Shown in pieces: positions 30,069 through 38,776 of a DNA stretch of 64,000 nt (position 1 is its first letter; each line of letters starts with the position of its first letter). This DNA comes from Streptomyces kurssanovii (GTDB lineage: Bacteria > Actinomycetota > Actinomycetes > Streptomycetales > Streptomycetaceae). The notes below the pieces were generated by a model that was given only the letters and a program-made list of their open reading frames with translations, was not told the DNA's origin and did no database searches. The translations under genes and the position numbers were made by a program. The stretch lies in the NCBI RefSeq assembly GCF_014649695.1, contig NZ_BMTN01000010.1, forward strand, positions 124,001 to 188,000, written 5' to 3'.

Positions 30069-30797
30069 TCAGACGGCGGTCCCGATGAGCGTGCCGAGGC
30101 CGTACGTGAGCGCGGCCGCCGTGCCGCCGAGCGCGAGCTGGCGCATGCCGCTGAACCACCAGCTGCGGGCCGTGACCTTCGCCACCAGGGCGCCGCACGC
30201 GAACAGGCCGACCAGCGCCAGCAGCACTGCGGGCCACAGCGTGCTCGCGCCGAGGAGGTAGGGCAGCACCGGCAGCATCGCTCCCAGCGCGAACGAACCG
30301 AACGAGGACACGGCGGCGACGAGCGGCGAGGGCAGGTCGTCCGGGTCGATGCCCAGCTCCTCGCGGGCATGGATCTCGAGGGCCTGCTCGGGGTCCTTGG
30401 ACAGCTGCATCGCCACTTCGCGGGCGAGCGCCGGCTGCACACCGCGGGCCACGTACAGAGCGGCCAGCTCTTCCATCTCGTCGACCGGATGCTTGCGCAA
30501 CTCCCTGCGCTCGACGTCCAGTTCGGCCTCGACGAGCTCACGCTGGGACGCGACGGAGGTGTACTCGCCGGCCGCCATGGAGAAGGCGCCGGCGGCGAGT
30601 CCGGCAAGTCCCGCGATGACGACGGTCTGCTGGGAGACCGCCCCACCGGCGACGCCGGTCATCAGCGCGAGGTTGGAGACCAGTCCGTCCATCGCACCGA
30701 ACACCGCCGGACGCAGCCAACCACCGTTCACGTCGCGATGCGTGTGGTTGTCGCGGTGCGCCTCGTGCAGCGTGGCTTCGGTCTCGATGATGGACAC
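30069..30797 (-). CDS. VIT/CCC1-family iron or manganese transporter
   Basis: A 242-residue membrane protein. Transmembrane segments are visible around GLVSNLALMTGVAGGAV, VVIAGLAGLAAGAFSMA, LVAAVSSFGSFALGAMLPVL, WPAVLLALVGLFACGAL and the C-terminal AALTYGLGTLIG, five in all. The cytoplasmic loop between the second and third is rich in Glu (GEYTSVASQRELVEAEL, EEMEEL-like stretches), the metal-binding domain of the family. It probably exports or sequesters ferrous iron or manganese. The GTG at 30797 follows GGGGAGAGCT. A weak iron-box-like sequence lies upstream but is too degenerate to claim. Confidence 0.88.
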   Translation of the reverse strand: MSIIETEATLHEAHRDNHTHRDVNGGWLRPAVFGAMDGLVSNLALMTGVAGGAVSQQTVVIAGLAGLAAGAFSMAAGEYTSVASQRELVEAELDVERRELRKHPVDEMEELAALYVARGVQPALAREVAMQLSKDPEQALEIHAREELGIDPDDLPSPLVAAVSSFGSFALGAMLPVLPYLLGASTLWPAVLLALVGLFACGALVAKVTARSWWFSGMRQLALGGTAAALTYGLGTLIGTAV

Positions 30798-31013
30798 AGC
30801 TCTCCCCTTCCTCCGGCAGCGGCCCGGTCGGCCCCGCCCCCCTCGACGCCCTCGAAGATACGCCGGATGTAAGGGTCGTACCAGCAAGGCAGGCTTTACT
30901 TACCTAGCGGGGAGACTGGGCGATGCGGGTGACAGAAACGTTCCTTCGACTCATCGCGGGCGGCTCGTGGCACAGATCGAGAAACAAGGCTCGCGCGCGC
31001 GAAGGGGACCTTC

Positions 31014-32036
31014 ATGGAAGTGCTGGAAGCATCCGGCTCCGGTTCCACCGCCACCCTGCTCGACCGGGCCCGCGGAGCACTCCTCGGCCTCGCGGTCGGC
31101 GACGCGCTCGGCGCCCCGGCCGAGAACCTGCGGCCCTCCGAGATCCGCCGCCGCTGGGGCCGCATCGAGGGTTTCGTGAGCGACGACCCGGCGGGCACCG
31201 ACGACACCGAGTACGCCATCTTCTCCGGTCTGCTGCTCGCCCGCCACGGCTCCGCGCTGACCGTCGCCCATGTCGAGTCGGCGTGGCACGAGTGGATCGC
31301 GGACCTGGACGAAGGGCCGTTCCGCGGGGCGGGGTTCAGCGAGCGCGGCACCCTGGAGAACCTCCGCAGGGGCCTCGTGGCCCCCATCTCCGCGCAGCAC
31401 CGCCACGCGTGGAGCGACGGTCTCGCGATGCGGGCCGCCCCCTTCGGCGTCTTCGCCGCCGGCCGCCCCTCCGAAGCGGCACGGCTGGTGGCCGTCGACG
31501 GGAGCGTCAGCCACGACGGCGAGGGCATCTACGGCGGCCGGGCGGTGGCGGCGGGTGTCGCGGCGGCCATGGGAGGCGCGGGCCCGGCGGGGGTGATCGG
31601 CGCGGCCCTGTCCGTCGTCCCCATGGACTCCTGGACGGCCCGCTCCATGCGGCGTGCGGTCGTCGCCGCCGGACGGACGTACCCCGACATCCTCTCCATG
31701 GAACGGGCGGTCCGCTCCGCGGTCGTCATCGGCGGCTATCCGTGGACCGACCTTGCCCCCGAGGCGGTGGGCCTCGCGTTCGGCGCGTTCGCCGCGGCAC
31801 GGGGCGACTTCCGTACGTCGGTGCTGACAGCGGTCAACATGGGCCGCGACGCCGACACCACGGCGGCGGTCGCCGGCGCGCTGGCGGGCGCGGTGTCCGG
31901 TTCCGCAGCGATCCCGGAGGAATGGGCGTCGGCCATCGGTCCGGTCCGCGGCAGTTGCCTCCCCTCCATGCGGGGCTACCACGTCCTGGACATCGCCGAT
32001 CTGCTGACCCCGGACGACGGGGACGACCCGGTATGA
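31014..32036 (+). CDS. ADP-ribosylglycohydrolase family protein 1
   Basis: A 340-residue DraG-type hydrolase. The dinuclear magnesium ligands are present: GTDDTEYA (T62-D65 region) and NMGRDADTTAAV (D279, D281, T282), so it is probably active in removing ADP-ribose, or a related ribosyl group, from an acceptor. It is the first gene of a plus-strand series; its stop overlaps the next start as ATGA. The substrate is unknown, since this family includes ADP-ribosyl-arginine, ADP-ribosyl-serine and nucleoside-like hydrolases. It is divergent from the VIT transporter gene across about 216 bp. Confidence 0.88.
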   Translation: MEVLEASGSGSTATLLDRARGALLGLAVGDALGAPAENLRPSEIRRRWGRIEGFVSDDPAGTDDTEYAIFSGLLLARHGSALTVAHVESAWHEWIADLDEGPFRGAGFSERGTLENLRRGLVAPISAQHRHAWSDGLAMRAAPFGVFAAGRPSEAARLVAVDGSVSHDGEGIYGGRAVAAGVAAAMGGAGPAGVIGAALSVVPMDSWTARSMRRAVVAAGRTYPDILSMERAVRSAVVIGGYPWTDLAPEAVGLAFGAFAAARGDFRTSVLTAVNMGRDADTTAAVAGALAGAVSGSAAIPEEWASAIGPVRGSCLPSMRGYHVLDIADLLTPDDGDDPV

Positions 32037-33739
32037 CCCCCGACCCGGACGCCCCCGCCCCCGCCCCCGACTCCGACCCCGCGAAGGACGGTCCTTCGCC
32101 CGCCGCCGAAGCCACGAGCCCGGCAGAGGGCGCCGCCGGCCGGGTCCACATCCACGAAGCCGTGAGCTCTGGTACGTCGCCCGCGACGGAGCCCACTGGC
32201 CGGACCTGGGGCGCGGCCGACCTGGTCCACGTCCGCAACACCTCGACGGCCGGTGCCTCGCCGGCCGCCGAAGCCACGTACCCGACGCAGGACACCACCG
32301 ACCTGGTCCGCGCCCACGCCACCGCGACGGCCGGGCCCCCGGACGCCGCCGGAAGCGCGAGCCGGATGCGCCGCACCGACGTGGTGCTCGTCCGCGACAC
32401 CACGACCGGCAGGCCGCCGGCCGCGGCGGCGCACACCTTCATGACGGCGCCCGCCCCGCACGCTCCGGCCGCCGCCCTCGGCGTCCGGCCCTCCGGCGAG
32501 ACGGGCCATACGCGCGGCACCTCCCTCGGCACGCCCGCACCGAAGTACACACGGCCCGGCGGGCGCCCGGCGCGCAGGCCGGAGCACCCCGCGCCGGACG
32601 GGCCGCGCCGGATCGAGGGCCTCCTGCTGGGGCTCGCCGCAGGTGACGCCGCCGGATGGCCGGCCGCACGGCACCGTGCCGCCCGGATGCCCGAGTGGAC
32701 CCGGCGTCTGACCCGCGAACTCGACACCTTCGCCGAGCAGAACGCCACGACCACCTTGCCCGTCCCCATCGCGCTCAATCAGCCGCCGGAGCCTCTCCGG
32801 CTCGGCCCCTCCGACGACGCAGAGTGGGCGGCGTTCGCCGCCGGGACCGTGCTCACCGCCGCGGGGCAGCTCTTCCGCGGTCTCGCCCCGGAACGCCGCA
32901 TGCGGGCCGCGATCGACGTCGCCTGGAACGCCCTCGCGGGCCAGGTCGCCGCAGCCGCAGAGCGCGCTCCCGAGGTCGAGTCCGCCGTTCTGCCGCTGCG
33001 CGCCCGTATCTCCGTGCGCGCCGGACTCGGCAACCTGGCCACCGGTCTGCGCCCTCCCGCCACCGGTCACGACAACCCGCACTACTTCGACGACGCCGCC
33101 TGTGTGCGCGCCGCCGTGCTCGCCGTCGTCCATCCGGGCGACCCGGCCGCCGCGGCCGTGCTGGCCGAGTTCGACGCCCGGTACACACAGGACGGCGACG
33201 GGGTCCACGGCGCCCGCGCCATGGCCGCCGCCGTCGCCTCGGCACTCGGCGGCGCGGACGTGGACGCGGCCGTCGACGCGGCGCTCGCCCAGCTCCCGGA
33301 GGCGACGGAGATCGGCCGCAACGCGCACCACGCGGTCGGGCTCGCCCGCGACGCGTCGGGCGCCTTCGAGCTGGTACCACTGCTCGAGCACCAGATCGTC
33401 GACCATGTCTACAGCTACGGCATCGCCGCCGCGGAGACCGTCCCGGTCGCGCTCGCCGTCGCCGTCGCCGCGCGCGGCAAGGTCGCGGAGGCCGTGCCCG
33501 CGGCCGTCTGCCTCTCCCGCGTCGCCGACTCGGCGCCGGCCCTCGCGGGGGCACTGACCGGGGCGCTCGGCGGCGGCACTTCCGTGCCCGCCACCTGGCG
33601 GGACGCCTGCCGCACACTGGCCGGCTGCGCACTGCCCCGTCTCGCGGGGACGGACCTCGTCGAGCTCGCCGCCCTGCTGGAAACGGCGCTCCGCCCGCCG
33701 GGAGGACTGCCGCTGGGTGCCGCCTCGCCCACCGGGTAG
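32033..33739 (+). CDS. ADP-ribosylglycohydrolase family protein 2, degenerate, with 27-residue repeats
   Basis: A 568-residue protein. Residues 22-129 are four tandem 27-residue repeats (each with a DLVHVRNT- or DLVRAHAT-like core), followed by a Pro/Ala linker to about 185. The C-terminal part is a DraG-like domain starting RIEGLLLGLAAGDAAGWPA. Its metal motifs are altered: SDDAEWA replaces TDDT, and VADSAPAL retains only one of the two C-terminal aspartates, so catalysis is doubtful and a binding or regulatory role is possible. Start ATG overlaps the previous stop (ATGA). A 57-bp gap with AGGGGGA leads to the next paralogue. Confidence 0.8.
   Translation: MTPDPDAPAPAPDSDPAKDGPSPAAEATSPAEGAAGRVHIHEAVSSGTSPATEPTGRTWGAADLVHVRNTSTAGASPAAEATYPTQDTTDLVRAHATATAGPPDAAGSASRMRRTDVVLVRDTTTGRPPAAAAHTFMTAPAPHAPAAALGVRPSGETGHTRGTSLGTPAPKYTRPGGRPARRPEHPAPDGPRRIEGLLLGLAAGDAAGWPAARHRAARMPEWTRRLTRELDTFAEQNATTTLPVPIALNQPPEPLRLGPSDDAEWAAFAAGTVLTAAGQLFRGLAPERRMRAAIDVAWNALAGQVAAAAERAPEVESAVLPLRARISVRAGLGNLATGLRPPATGHDNPHYFDDAACVRAAVLAVVHPGDPAAAAVLAEFDARYTQDGDGVHGARAMAAAVASALGGADVDAAVDAALAQLPEATEIGRNAHHAVGLARDASGAFELVPLLEHQIVDHVYSYGIAAAETVPVALAVAVAARGKVAEAVPAAVCLSRVADSAPALAGALTGALGGGTSVPATWRDACRTLAGCALPRLAGTDLVELAALLETALRPPGGLPLGAASPTG
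32096..32419 (+). repeat. four in-frame 81-bp repeats
   Basis: Units start at 32096, 32177, 32258 and 32339 and encode residues 22-48, 49-75, 76-102 and 103-129 of ADP-ribosylglycohydrolase paralogue 2. They are aligned by SPAxEAT at the head and DLVxxR/H plus a Thr/Ser-rich tail. Divergence between units suggests old duplication rather than recent slippage. Confidence 0.75.
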
Positions 33740-33796
33740 CCGAAACCCCGGCGCGAGGTCCGCCGTTGCCGGCCACCCCAGGGGGACAATTCCGAC

Positions 33797-34996
33797 ATGA
33801 CGACGACCACGGCGGCGACGAAGACGGCCGCAACAGCGGCGGCGACTCCCCTCTCACTCGAAGACCGGATCACCGGCAGCCTCGTCGGAGCAGCGGTCGG
33901 CGACGCGCTGGGCGGCCCCGTCGAGGGATACACCCCCGACCAGATCGTGCAACGCCACGGCGGCCGCGTCACCGGCATCGTCGGCCCCTGGCACGGCGAC
34001 GACTGGCGCACCGCCCGCCCCATCGCCCCGTACCACAAGGGCGACGGCCACATCACCGACGACACCCTGATGACGCACGCGCTGATCGGGGTGTACGCCA
34101 CGGTCCGCGACCACCTCGACGCGTACGCCGTCGCCGACCACCTCGTCCCCGACCTCATCACCAACCCCCGCTGGATCCCGGAGCTCGAGGCCGAGGCCAT
34201 TCCCCTCCAGCGGCTCTTCCTCGCCGAGAAGTGGCTCGTCGCCCGGCTGCACTACGGGCACCACGACCCGAGGGAGGCGGGCAGCGGAAACATCGTCAAC
34301 TGCGGTGCGGCGATGTACATGGCGCCGGTGGGGCTGGTCAACGCGGCCGACCCGGCGGCCGCGTACGCGGAGGCGGTCGACATCGCGGGCGCCCACCAGT
34401 CCTCCTACGGCCGGGAGGCGGCCGGAGTGTTCGCGGCCGCCGTCGCCGCCGCGTGCCTGCCAGGCGCCACCCCCGCCTCGGTCGTCGAGACGGCGACGGC
34501 CCTGGCGAAGGACGGCACCCAGGCGGCGATCGAGTCGGTGGCCGAAGCGGCCGCGCGGCACACGGACTTCGAGTCGGCGCTGGTGCCGCTGCGGGCGGCG
34601 GTCGCCCCGTTCGACACGGTCGGCCCCGACTACCGCGCACCGTCGCTGGGCGCACGCCGCCCCTCCCGCCTCCACTCCATCGAGGAACTCCCGATCGCGC
34701 TCGGCATGCTCCTCGTCAACGACGGCGACTACCGCCGTACGGTCCTGTCGGCCGTCAACTACGGGAGGGACTGCGACTCGATCGCGACGATGGCCGGAGC
34801 GATCGCCGGCGCCCTGAGCGGTGAGTCGGCCGTGCCGGAGGAGTGGGCACGGCAGGTCGCGGAGGCCAGCCGTGTCGACCTGCACGCGCCGGCGGCCGAG
34901 CTGGCCGCGGTCGCACGCGAGATCCACGAGCGGGACACGCGGCGCCGACGGGCCCACGAGGCGGCGTTCGCCATCCTCACGGACACGGCACGATGA
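33797..34996 (+). CDS. ADP-ribosylglycohydrolase family protein 3
   Basis: A 399-residue DraG-type hydrolase with intact metal motifs HITDDTLMTHA (T87-T90) and NYGRDCDSIATM (D325, D327, S328). The N-terminal 20 residues are a Thr/Ala-rich tail. Extra segments around 60-80 (PWHGDDWRTARPIAP) and EEWARQ near the end are typical of actinobacterial members. The acceptor is unknown. It overlaps the next gene by ATGA and is probably co-transcribed with the two upstream paralogues. Confidence 0.87.
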   Translation: MTTTTAATKTAATAAATPLSLEDRITGSLVGAAVGDALGGPVEGYTPDQIVQRHGGRVTGIVGPWHGDDWRTARPIAPYHKGDGHITDDTLMTHALIGVYATVRDHLDAYAVADHLVPDLITNPRWIPELEAEAIPLQRLFLAEKWLVARLHYGHHDPREAGSGNIVNCGAAMYMAPVGLVNAADPAAAYAEAVDIAGAHQSSYGREAAGVFAAAVAAACLPGATPASVVETATALAKDGTQAAIESVAEAAARHTDFESALVPLRAAVAPFDTVGPDYRAPSLGARRPSRLHSIEELPIALGMLLVNDGDYRRTVLSAVNYGRDCDSIATMAGAIAGALSGESAVPEEWARQVAEASRVDLHAPAAELAAVAREIHERDTRRRRAHEAAFAILTDTAR

Positions 34997-36558
34997 CCCA
35001 GGCGTTGCGGCTGACCTGGGTCCAGCCGGAGGACCTGATCGGCCATGAACTGAGGCAGGCGGAAGAGGACGGCAGGGACGGATCGCCGGTCCGGGACCGC
35101 TGGCTGGAGGCGGGCGGCGCGCTCCGGCCGGAGCGGGCGGGGGCGTCGAAGGCGCCCGCGCCGGGCGCGCTGCGCGCGCTGGCCGAGGAACTGCTCGGCG
35201 AACTGGCGGCCCTGCCCTGCCCGTCCGCCATCGACGAGCCCACGTCGCTCGCCGGCATCGCGGCAGCCTGCCGCCCTTCCCCGGCGGCCCCGGGCCACGG
35301 CGCGGCAGGCGGCGGGAGTACGGGGCGGTCCCCCCTGGCCCGATCGGACGGCGACGTCCCGTCCGGGCCGCCGGAGCGGGACGAGGGCCCCGATTCGTCG
35401 GAGGTGGCTGAGCAGGCGTCCGAGCCGCCCGACGGCGGCAGCGATACGCGCACGACCCGTGCTTCCTGGCCGGCGGGCAGCCCCCGGCCCCGGCCGGCGC
35501 ACGAGCTCGGAGACGCGCTGCACGCCGCCTGGCTCGGGCGTGCCGCCGGGTGTCTGCTCGGCAAACCGGTCGAGAAACTGCCGCTCCACGCCATCCGGGA
35601 CATCGCCCGCGCCACCGGCAACTGGCCCCTCACCACCTGGTTCACCGCCAAGGGCCTGCCGCCGGAGCTCGCCGCCGCCCATCCCTGGAACCGGCGCAGC
35701 GCCCCCACCTCCCTCGCCGAGAACATCGACGGCATGCCGGAGGACGACGACCTCAACTACCCGCTCCTCGGCCTTCTTCTCCTCCAGCGCCACGGCAGGG
35801 ACTTCACCACCGACGATGTCGCTCGGCTGTGGCTGGACGAGTTGCCGGCCGGACGCACGTTCACGGCGGAGCGCATCGCCTACCGCAACCTCCTCTGCGG
35901 CATCGAGCCCCCGCTGACCGCCTCCCACCGCAACCCGTTCCGCGAATGGATCGGCGCGGCCATCCGCGCCGACGTCCACGGCTGGTCCAACCCCGGCGAT
36001 CCGGCGGCCGCCGCCGCGCAGGCATACCGGGACGCCAGCCTCACGCACACCGCGAACGGTGTGTACGGCGCCATGTTCGCCGCCGCCGCCATCGCCTCCG
36101 CGGCCACGGGAACCGCCGATGTGCACGCGGCGATCGCCAGCGGTCTCACCGTCGTCCCTCCCCGCTCACGCTTCGCCGCCGCCGTGCGCTTCGGCGTCCG
36201 GGCGGCCGGGGAGCACGCCGACTTCGCCGACGCCGTCGACAGCGTCCACGCCGAGTACGGGGCCTACCACTGGGTGCACGTGCTGCCCAACGCCGCGTTG
36301 CTCGTCGCCGCGCTCACCCACGCCGACGGTGACTTCACCGGCTCCATCTGCCGCGCCGTGTCCGGCGGGCTCGACACCGACTCGAACGGTGCGACGGCCG
36401 GATCGCTCGCGGGCCTCCTGGCCGGGCGGCCGGACGCCCTGCCCGACCGGTGGACCGCCCCGCTCAAGAACCGGCTCGCCACCTCCGTCACCGGGTTCGA
36501 CGGCGTCGGCTTCGACACGCTCGCCCACCTCACGCTCAAGGAGGCACTCCGCCCATGA
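34993..36558 (+). CDS. ADP-ribosylglycohydrolase family protein 4 with N-terminal extension
   Basis: A 521-residue protein. Residues 1-45 (MTQALRLTWVQPEDLIGHEL) look conserved, about 50-170 are a low-complexity Pro/Gly/Ser/Glu linker, and the DraG-like domain starts at ELGDALHAAWLGRAAGCLLG (about 175). Metal motifs are EDDDLNYPLL in place of TDDT, and GGLDTDSNGATAGS (D461, D463, S464), so it belongs to a distinct subfamily that may still bind two metals. Both ends overlap neighbours by ATGA, with the ribokinase-like gene downstream. Confidence 0.83.
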   Translation: MTQALRLTWVQPEDLIGHELRQAEEDGRDGSPVRDRWLEAGGALRPERAGASKAPAPGALRALAEELLGELAALPCPSAIDEPTSLAGIAAACRPSPAAPGHGAAGGGSTGRSPLARSDGDVPSGPPERDEGPDSSEVAEQASEPPDGGSDTRTTRASWPAGSPRPRPAHELGDALHAAWLGRAAGCLLGKPVEKLPLHAIRDIARATGNWPLTTWFTAKGLPPELAAAHPWNRRSAPTSLAENIDGMPEDDDLNYPLLGLLLLQRHGRDFTTDDVARLWLDELPAGRTFTAERIAYRNLLCGIEPPLTASHRNPFREWIGAAIRADVHGWSNPGDPAAAAAQAYRDASLTHTANGVYGAMFAAAAIASAATGTADVHAAIASGLTVVPPRSRFAAAVRFGVRAAGEHADFADAVDSVHAEYGAYHWVHVLPNAALLVAALTHADGDFTGSICRAVSGGLDTDSNGATAGSLAGLLAGRPDALPDRWTAPLKNRLATSVTGFDGVGFDTLAHLTLKEALRP

Positions 36559-37442
36559 CAGGCATCGTGGTGCTCGGCAGCACCAACATGGACCTCGTCG
36601 CCTTCGTGGCGCACGCGCCGAAACGCGGGGAGACCGTCACGGGACGCGAGTTCCGCACGGTCCCCGGCGGCAAGGGCGCCAACCAGGCCGTCGCCGCGGC
36701 ACGCGCCGGCGGCGACGTCGCGATGATCGGCGCGGTCGGCTCCGACGCGTTCGGTCCCCAACTGCGGCACACCCTCGAATCCTGCGGTGTCGACATCGAC
36801 CTGCTCAGGACCGCCGAGTGCCCCTCCGGCACCGCCCATGTCGTCGTCGACGACGAAGGCGGCAACGCCATCGTCGTCATCCCTGGCGCCAACGGCACCG
36901 TCACCGCCCTCGCCCCAGGCGAGGAAGCCCTCATCGCCACCGCGGACACTCTGCTCCTCCAGCTCGAACTCCCCCTCAGCGCCGTCCTCGACGGCGCCGA
37001 GGCAGCCCGCCGCCACGGGGTGCGGACCGTCCTCACGCCCGCCCCCGCCCAGCCGCTGCCGCCCGAACTCCTCGCCGCCACCGATCTGCTGGTGCCCAAC
37101 GAGCACGAAGCGGCCACGCTCACCGGCATCGCCGACCACCGCTCCGCGGCACAGGAACTGCTGCGCCAGGTCCCGGAGGTGGTGATCACCCTGGGGTCCG
37201 CGGGCTGTCTGTACGCGGCCCGGGGCACCGAGCCGATCAGCGTCCCCGCACCTGCCGTGCACGCCGTGGACACCACCGCGGCGGGCGACACCTTCGTCGG
37301 CGCCCTCGCCGTGGCACTCGGTGAGATGAAGCCGATCGCACAGTGCCTGGCCTGGGCATGCGCGGCCGCCGCCCTGTCCGTCCAACGCCCGGGAGCGTCC
37401 TCGTCCATGCCGTACCGCACCGAGATCGACGCCGCCTCATGA
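36555..37442 (+). CDS. ribokinase-like PfkB-family carbohydrate kinase
   Basis: A 295-residue PfkB-family kinase most like ribokinase: N-terminal VVLGSTNMDLVAFV, the GGKGANQAVAAA motif at about 37-48, NEHEAATLTG near 184, and the C-terminal catalytic signature DTTAAGDTFVGAL (catalytic Asp in AAGD) near 240-252. It would phosphorylate ribose or a related sugar in the cytoplasm. Placed after four ADP-ribosylglycohydrolases by ATGA overlaps, it may use the ribose released downstream of them. That link is inference. A nucleoside kinase function is an alternative. Confidence 0.87.
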   Translation: MTGIVVLGSTNMDLVAFVAHAPKRGETVTGREFRTVPGGKGANQAVAAARAGGDVAMIGAVGSDAFGPQLRHTLESCGVDIDLLRTAECPSGTAHVVVDDEGGNAIVVIPGANGTVTALAPGEEALIATADTLLLQLELPLSAVLDGAEAARRHGVRTVLTPAPAQPLPPELLAATDLLVPNEHEAATLTGIADHRSAAQELLRQVPEVVITLGSAGCLYAARGTEPISVPAPAVHAVDTTAAGDTFVGALAVALGEMKPIAQCLAWACAAAALSVQRPGASSSMPYRTEIDAAS

Positions 37443-38776
37443 GCCCTGCTACGTCTCCCCCGCCTCTCAACCCCCTCCCCCGAAGCCCCCTTCCCTTGAA
37501 TCCCCTTCCGGCGGACGGTCACCGTCCGCCGGAAGGTCACCGTCCGCCGGAAGGTCACCGTCCGCCGGAAGGTCACCGTCCGCCGGAGGGTCGCCTTCCG
37601 CTGGAGGGTCTGCGCGTCCTCGACCTGGCGACCCTCTTCGCCGGCCCCCTGTGCGCCACGATCCTGGGTGACTTCGGCGCCGAGGTCATCAAGGTCGAGC
37701 ACCCCACCCGCCCCGACCCGTCACGCGGCCACGGCCCCGCCAAGAACGGTGTCGGGCTGTGGTGGAAGGTCCTCGGCCGCAACAAGCGCAACGTCACCCT
37801 CGACCTGTCCGCCCCCGGCGGCCGGGAGACGCTGCTCCGTCTCGCCGCGACCGCCGACGTGGTCGTGGAGAACTTCCGCCCCGGCACCCTGGAGAGATGG
37901 GGGCTCGGTTGGGACGAACTGAGCGCGGCCAACCCCCGGCTGGTCCTCGCCCGCATCACCGGCTTCGGGCAGTTCGGCCCGTACTCCCACCGCCCGGGCT
38001 TCGGCACCCTCGCGGAGGCGATGAGCGGCTTCGCCGCCGCCACCGGCGAACCGGAAGGCCCGCCGACACTCCCCCCGTTCGGCCTCGCCGACTCCGTCGC
38101 CGGCCTCGCCACCGCCTACGCCGTGATGACCGCGCTCGCCGCCCGCGCCACCACCGGCCGCGGCCAGGTCGTCGACATGGCGATCATCGAACCGATCCTG
38201 GCCGTGCTCGGCCCGCAGGCGCTCTGGTACGACCAGCTCGGCTACATCCAGCCCCGCACGGGCAACCGCTCCCGCAACAACGCGCCGCGCAACATCTACC
38301 GCACCGCGGACGGCAGTTGGCTCGCCGTCTCCACCTCCGCCCAGTCCGTCGCGGAACGCGTCATGCACCTCGTGGGCCGGCCCGAGCTCGTCGACGAGCC
38401 ATGGTTCGCCACCGGAACCGGCCGCGCCGAACACGCCGGCGAACTCGACGACGCCGTCGGCGGCTGGATCGCCCGCCGGACCCGCGACGAAGTGGTCGAC
38501 GCGTTCGAGAAGGCGGAGGCCGCCGTCGCCCCCGTCTACGACATCAGCGACGTCATGGACGATCCGCAGTACCAGGCGCTCGGGACCATCACGGAGGTGC
38601 CGGACCCCGAACTCGGCACGCTGCGTATGCAGAACGTCATCTTCCGCCTGTCGGAGACTCCCGGCCGTATCCGCTGGGCCGGCCGGCCGCACGGCGCGGA
38701 CACCGAGGAGGTGCTGACCGAACTCGGCCTGACCTCCACCGACATCACCGCACTTCGCACCCAAGGGGCACTATGA
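37439..38776 (+). CDS. class III (CaiB/BaiF) CoA transferase with N-terminal hexapeptide repeats
   Basis: A 445-residue type III acyl-CoA transferase. Family homology begins at LPLEGLRVLDLATLFAGP (about 53-70). The catalytic aspartate is expected in GRGQVVDMAIIEP (about 240-252), and NRSRNNAPRNIYRTADGSW is also typical. Ahead of it lie a Pro-rich leader and four GHRPPE repeats (residues 27-50). The ATG overlaps the kinase stop (ATGA) but has no clear ribosome site, so translation is likely coupled; a start within the repeats cannot be excluded. It transfers CoA between carboxylic acids; the pairing with a CitE-like lyase suggests a dicarboxylic or branched hydroxy-acid pathway. Confidence 0.87.
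   Translation: MSPATSPPPLNPLPRSPLPLNPLPADGHRPPEGHRPPEGHRPPEGHRPPEGRLPLEGLRVLDLATLFAGPLCATILGDFGAEVIKVEHPTRPDPSRGHGPAKNGVGLWWKVLGRNKRNVTLDLSAPGGRETLLRLAATADVVVENFRPGTLERWGLGWDELSAANPRLVLARITGFGQFGPYSHRPGFGTLAEAMSGFAAATGEPEGPPTLPPFGLADSVAGLATAYAVMTALAARATTGRGQVVDMAIIEPILAVLGPQALWYDQLGYIQPRTGNRSRNNAPRNIYRTADGSWLAVSTSAQSVAERVMHLVGRPELVDEPWFATGTGRAEHAGELDDAVGGWIARRTRDEVVDAFEKAEAAVAPVYDISDVMDDPQYQALGTITEVPDPELGTLRMQNVIFRLSETPGRIRWAGRPHGADTEEVLTELGLTSTDITALRTQGAL
37504..37606 (+). repeat. 18-bp coding tandem repeat (GHRPPE) with a 33-bp palindrome
   Basis: Units of GGTCACCGTCCGCCGGAA start at 37517, 37535, 37553 and 37571 (the fourth ends in G), followed by a degenerate fifth unit to 37606. The first unit is overlapped by a perfect inverted repeat, 37504-37519 against 37521-37536, with a single central base, which could fold into a strong hairpin shortly after the start codon. 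Confidence 0.9.

Noticed and set aside
30889-30907. Possible iron-box (IdeR/DmdR-like) upstream of the VIT transporter
   Set aside because: Only one half-site (CTTACCTAG) is good and about 11 of 19 positions fit the consensus I remember; too weak to claim.
37517-37606. CRISPR-like short repeat array
   Set aside because: The 18-bp units are directly adjacent with no spacers, lie in a coding sequence and encode a hexapeptide repeat; no cas genes are near.
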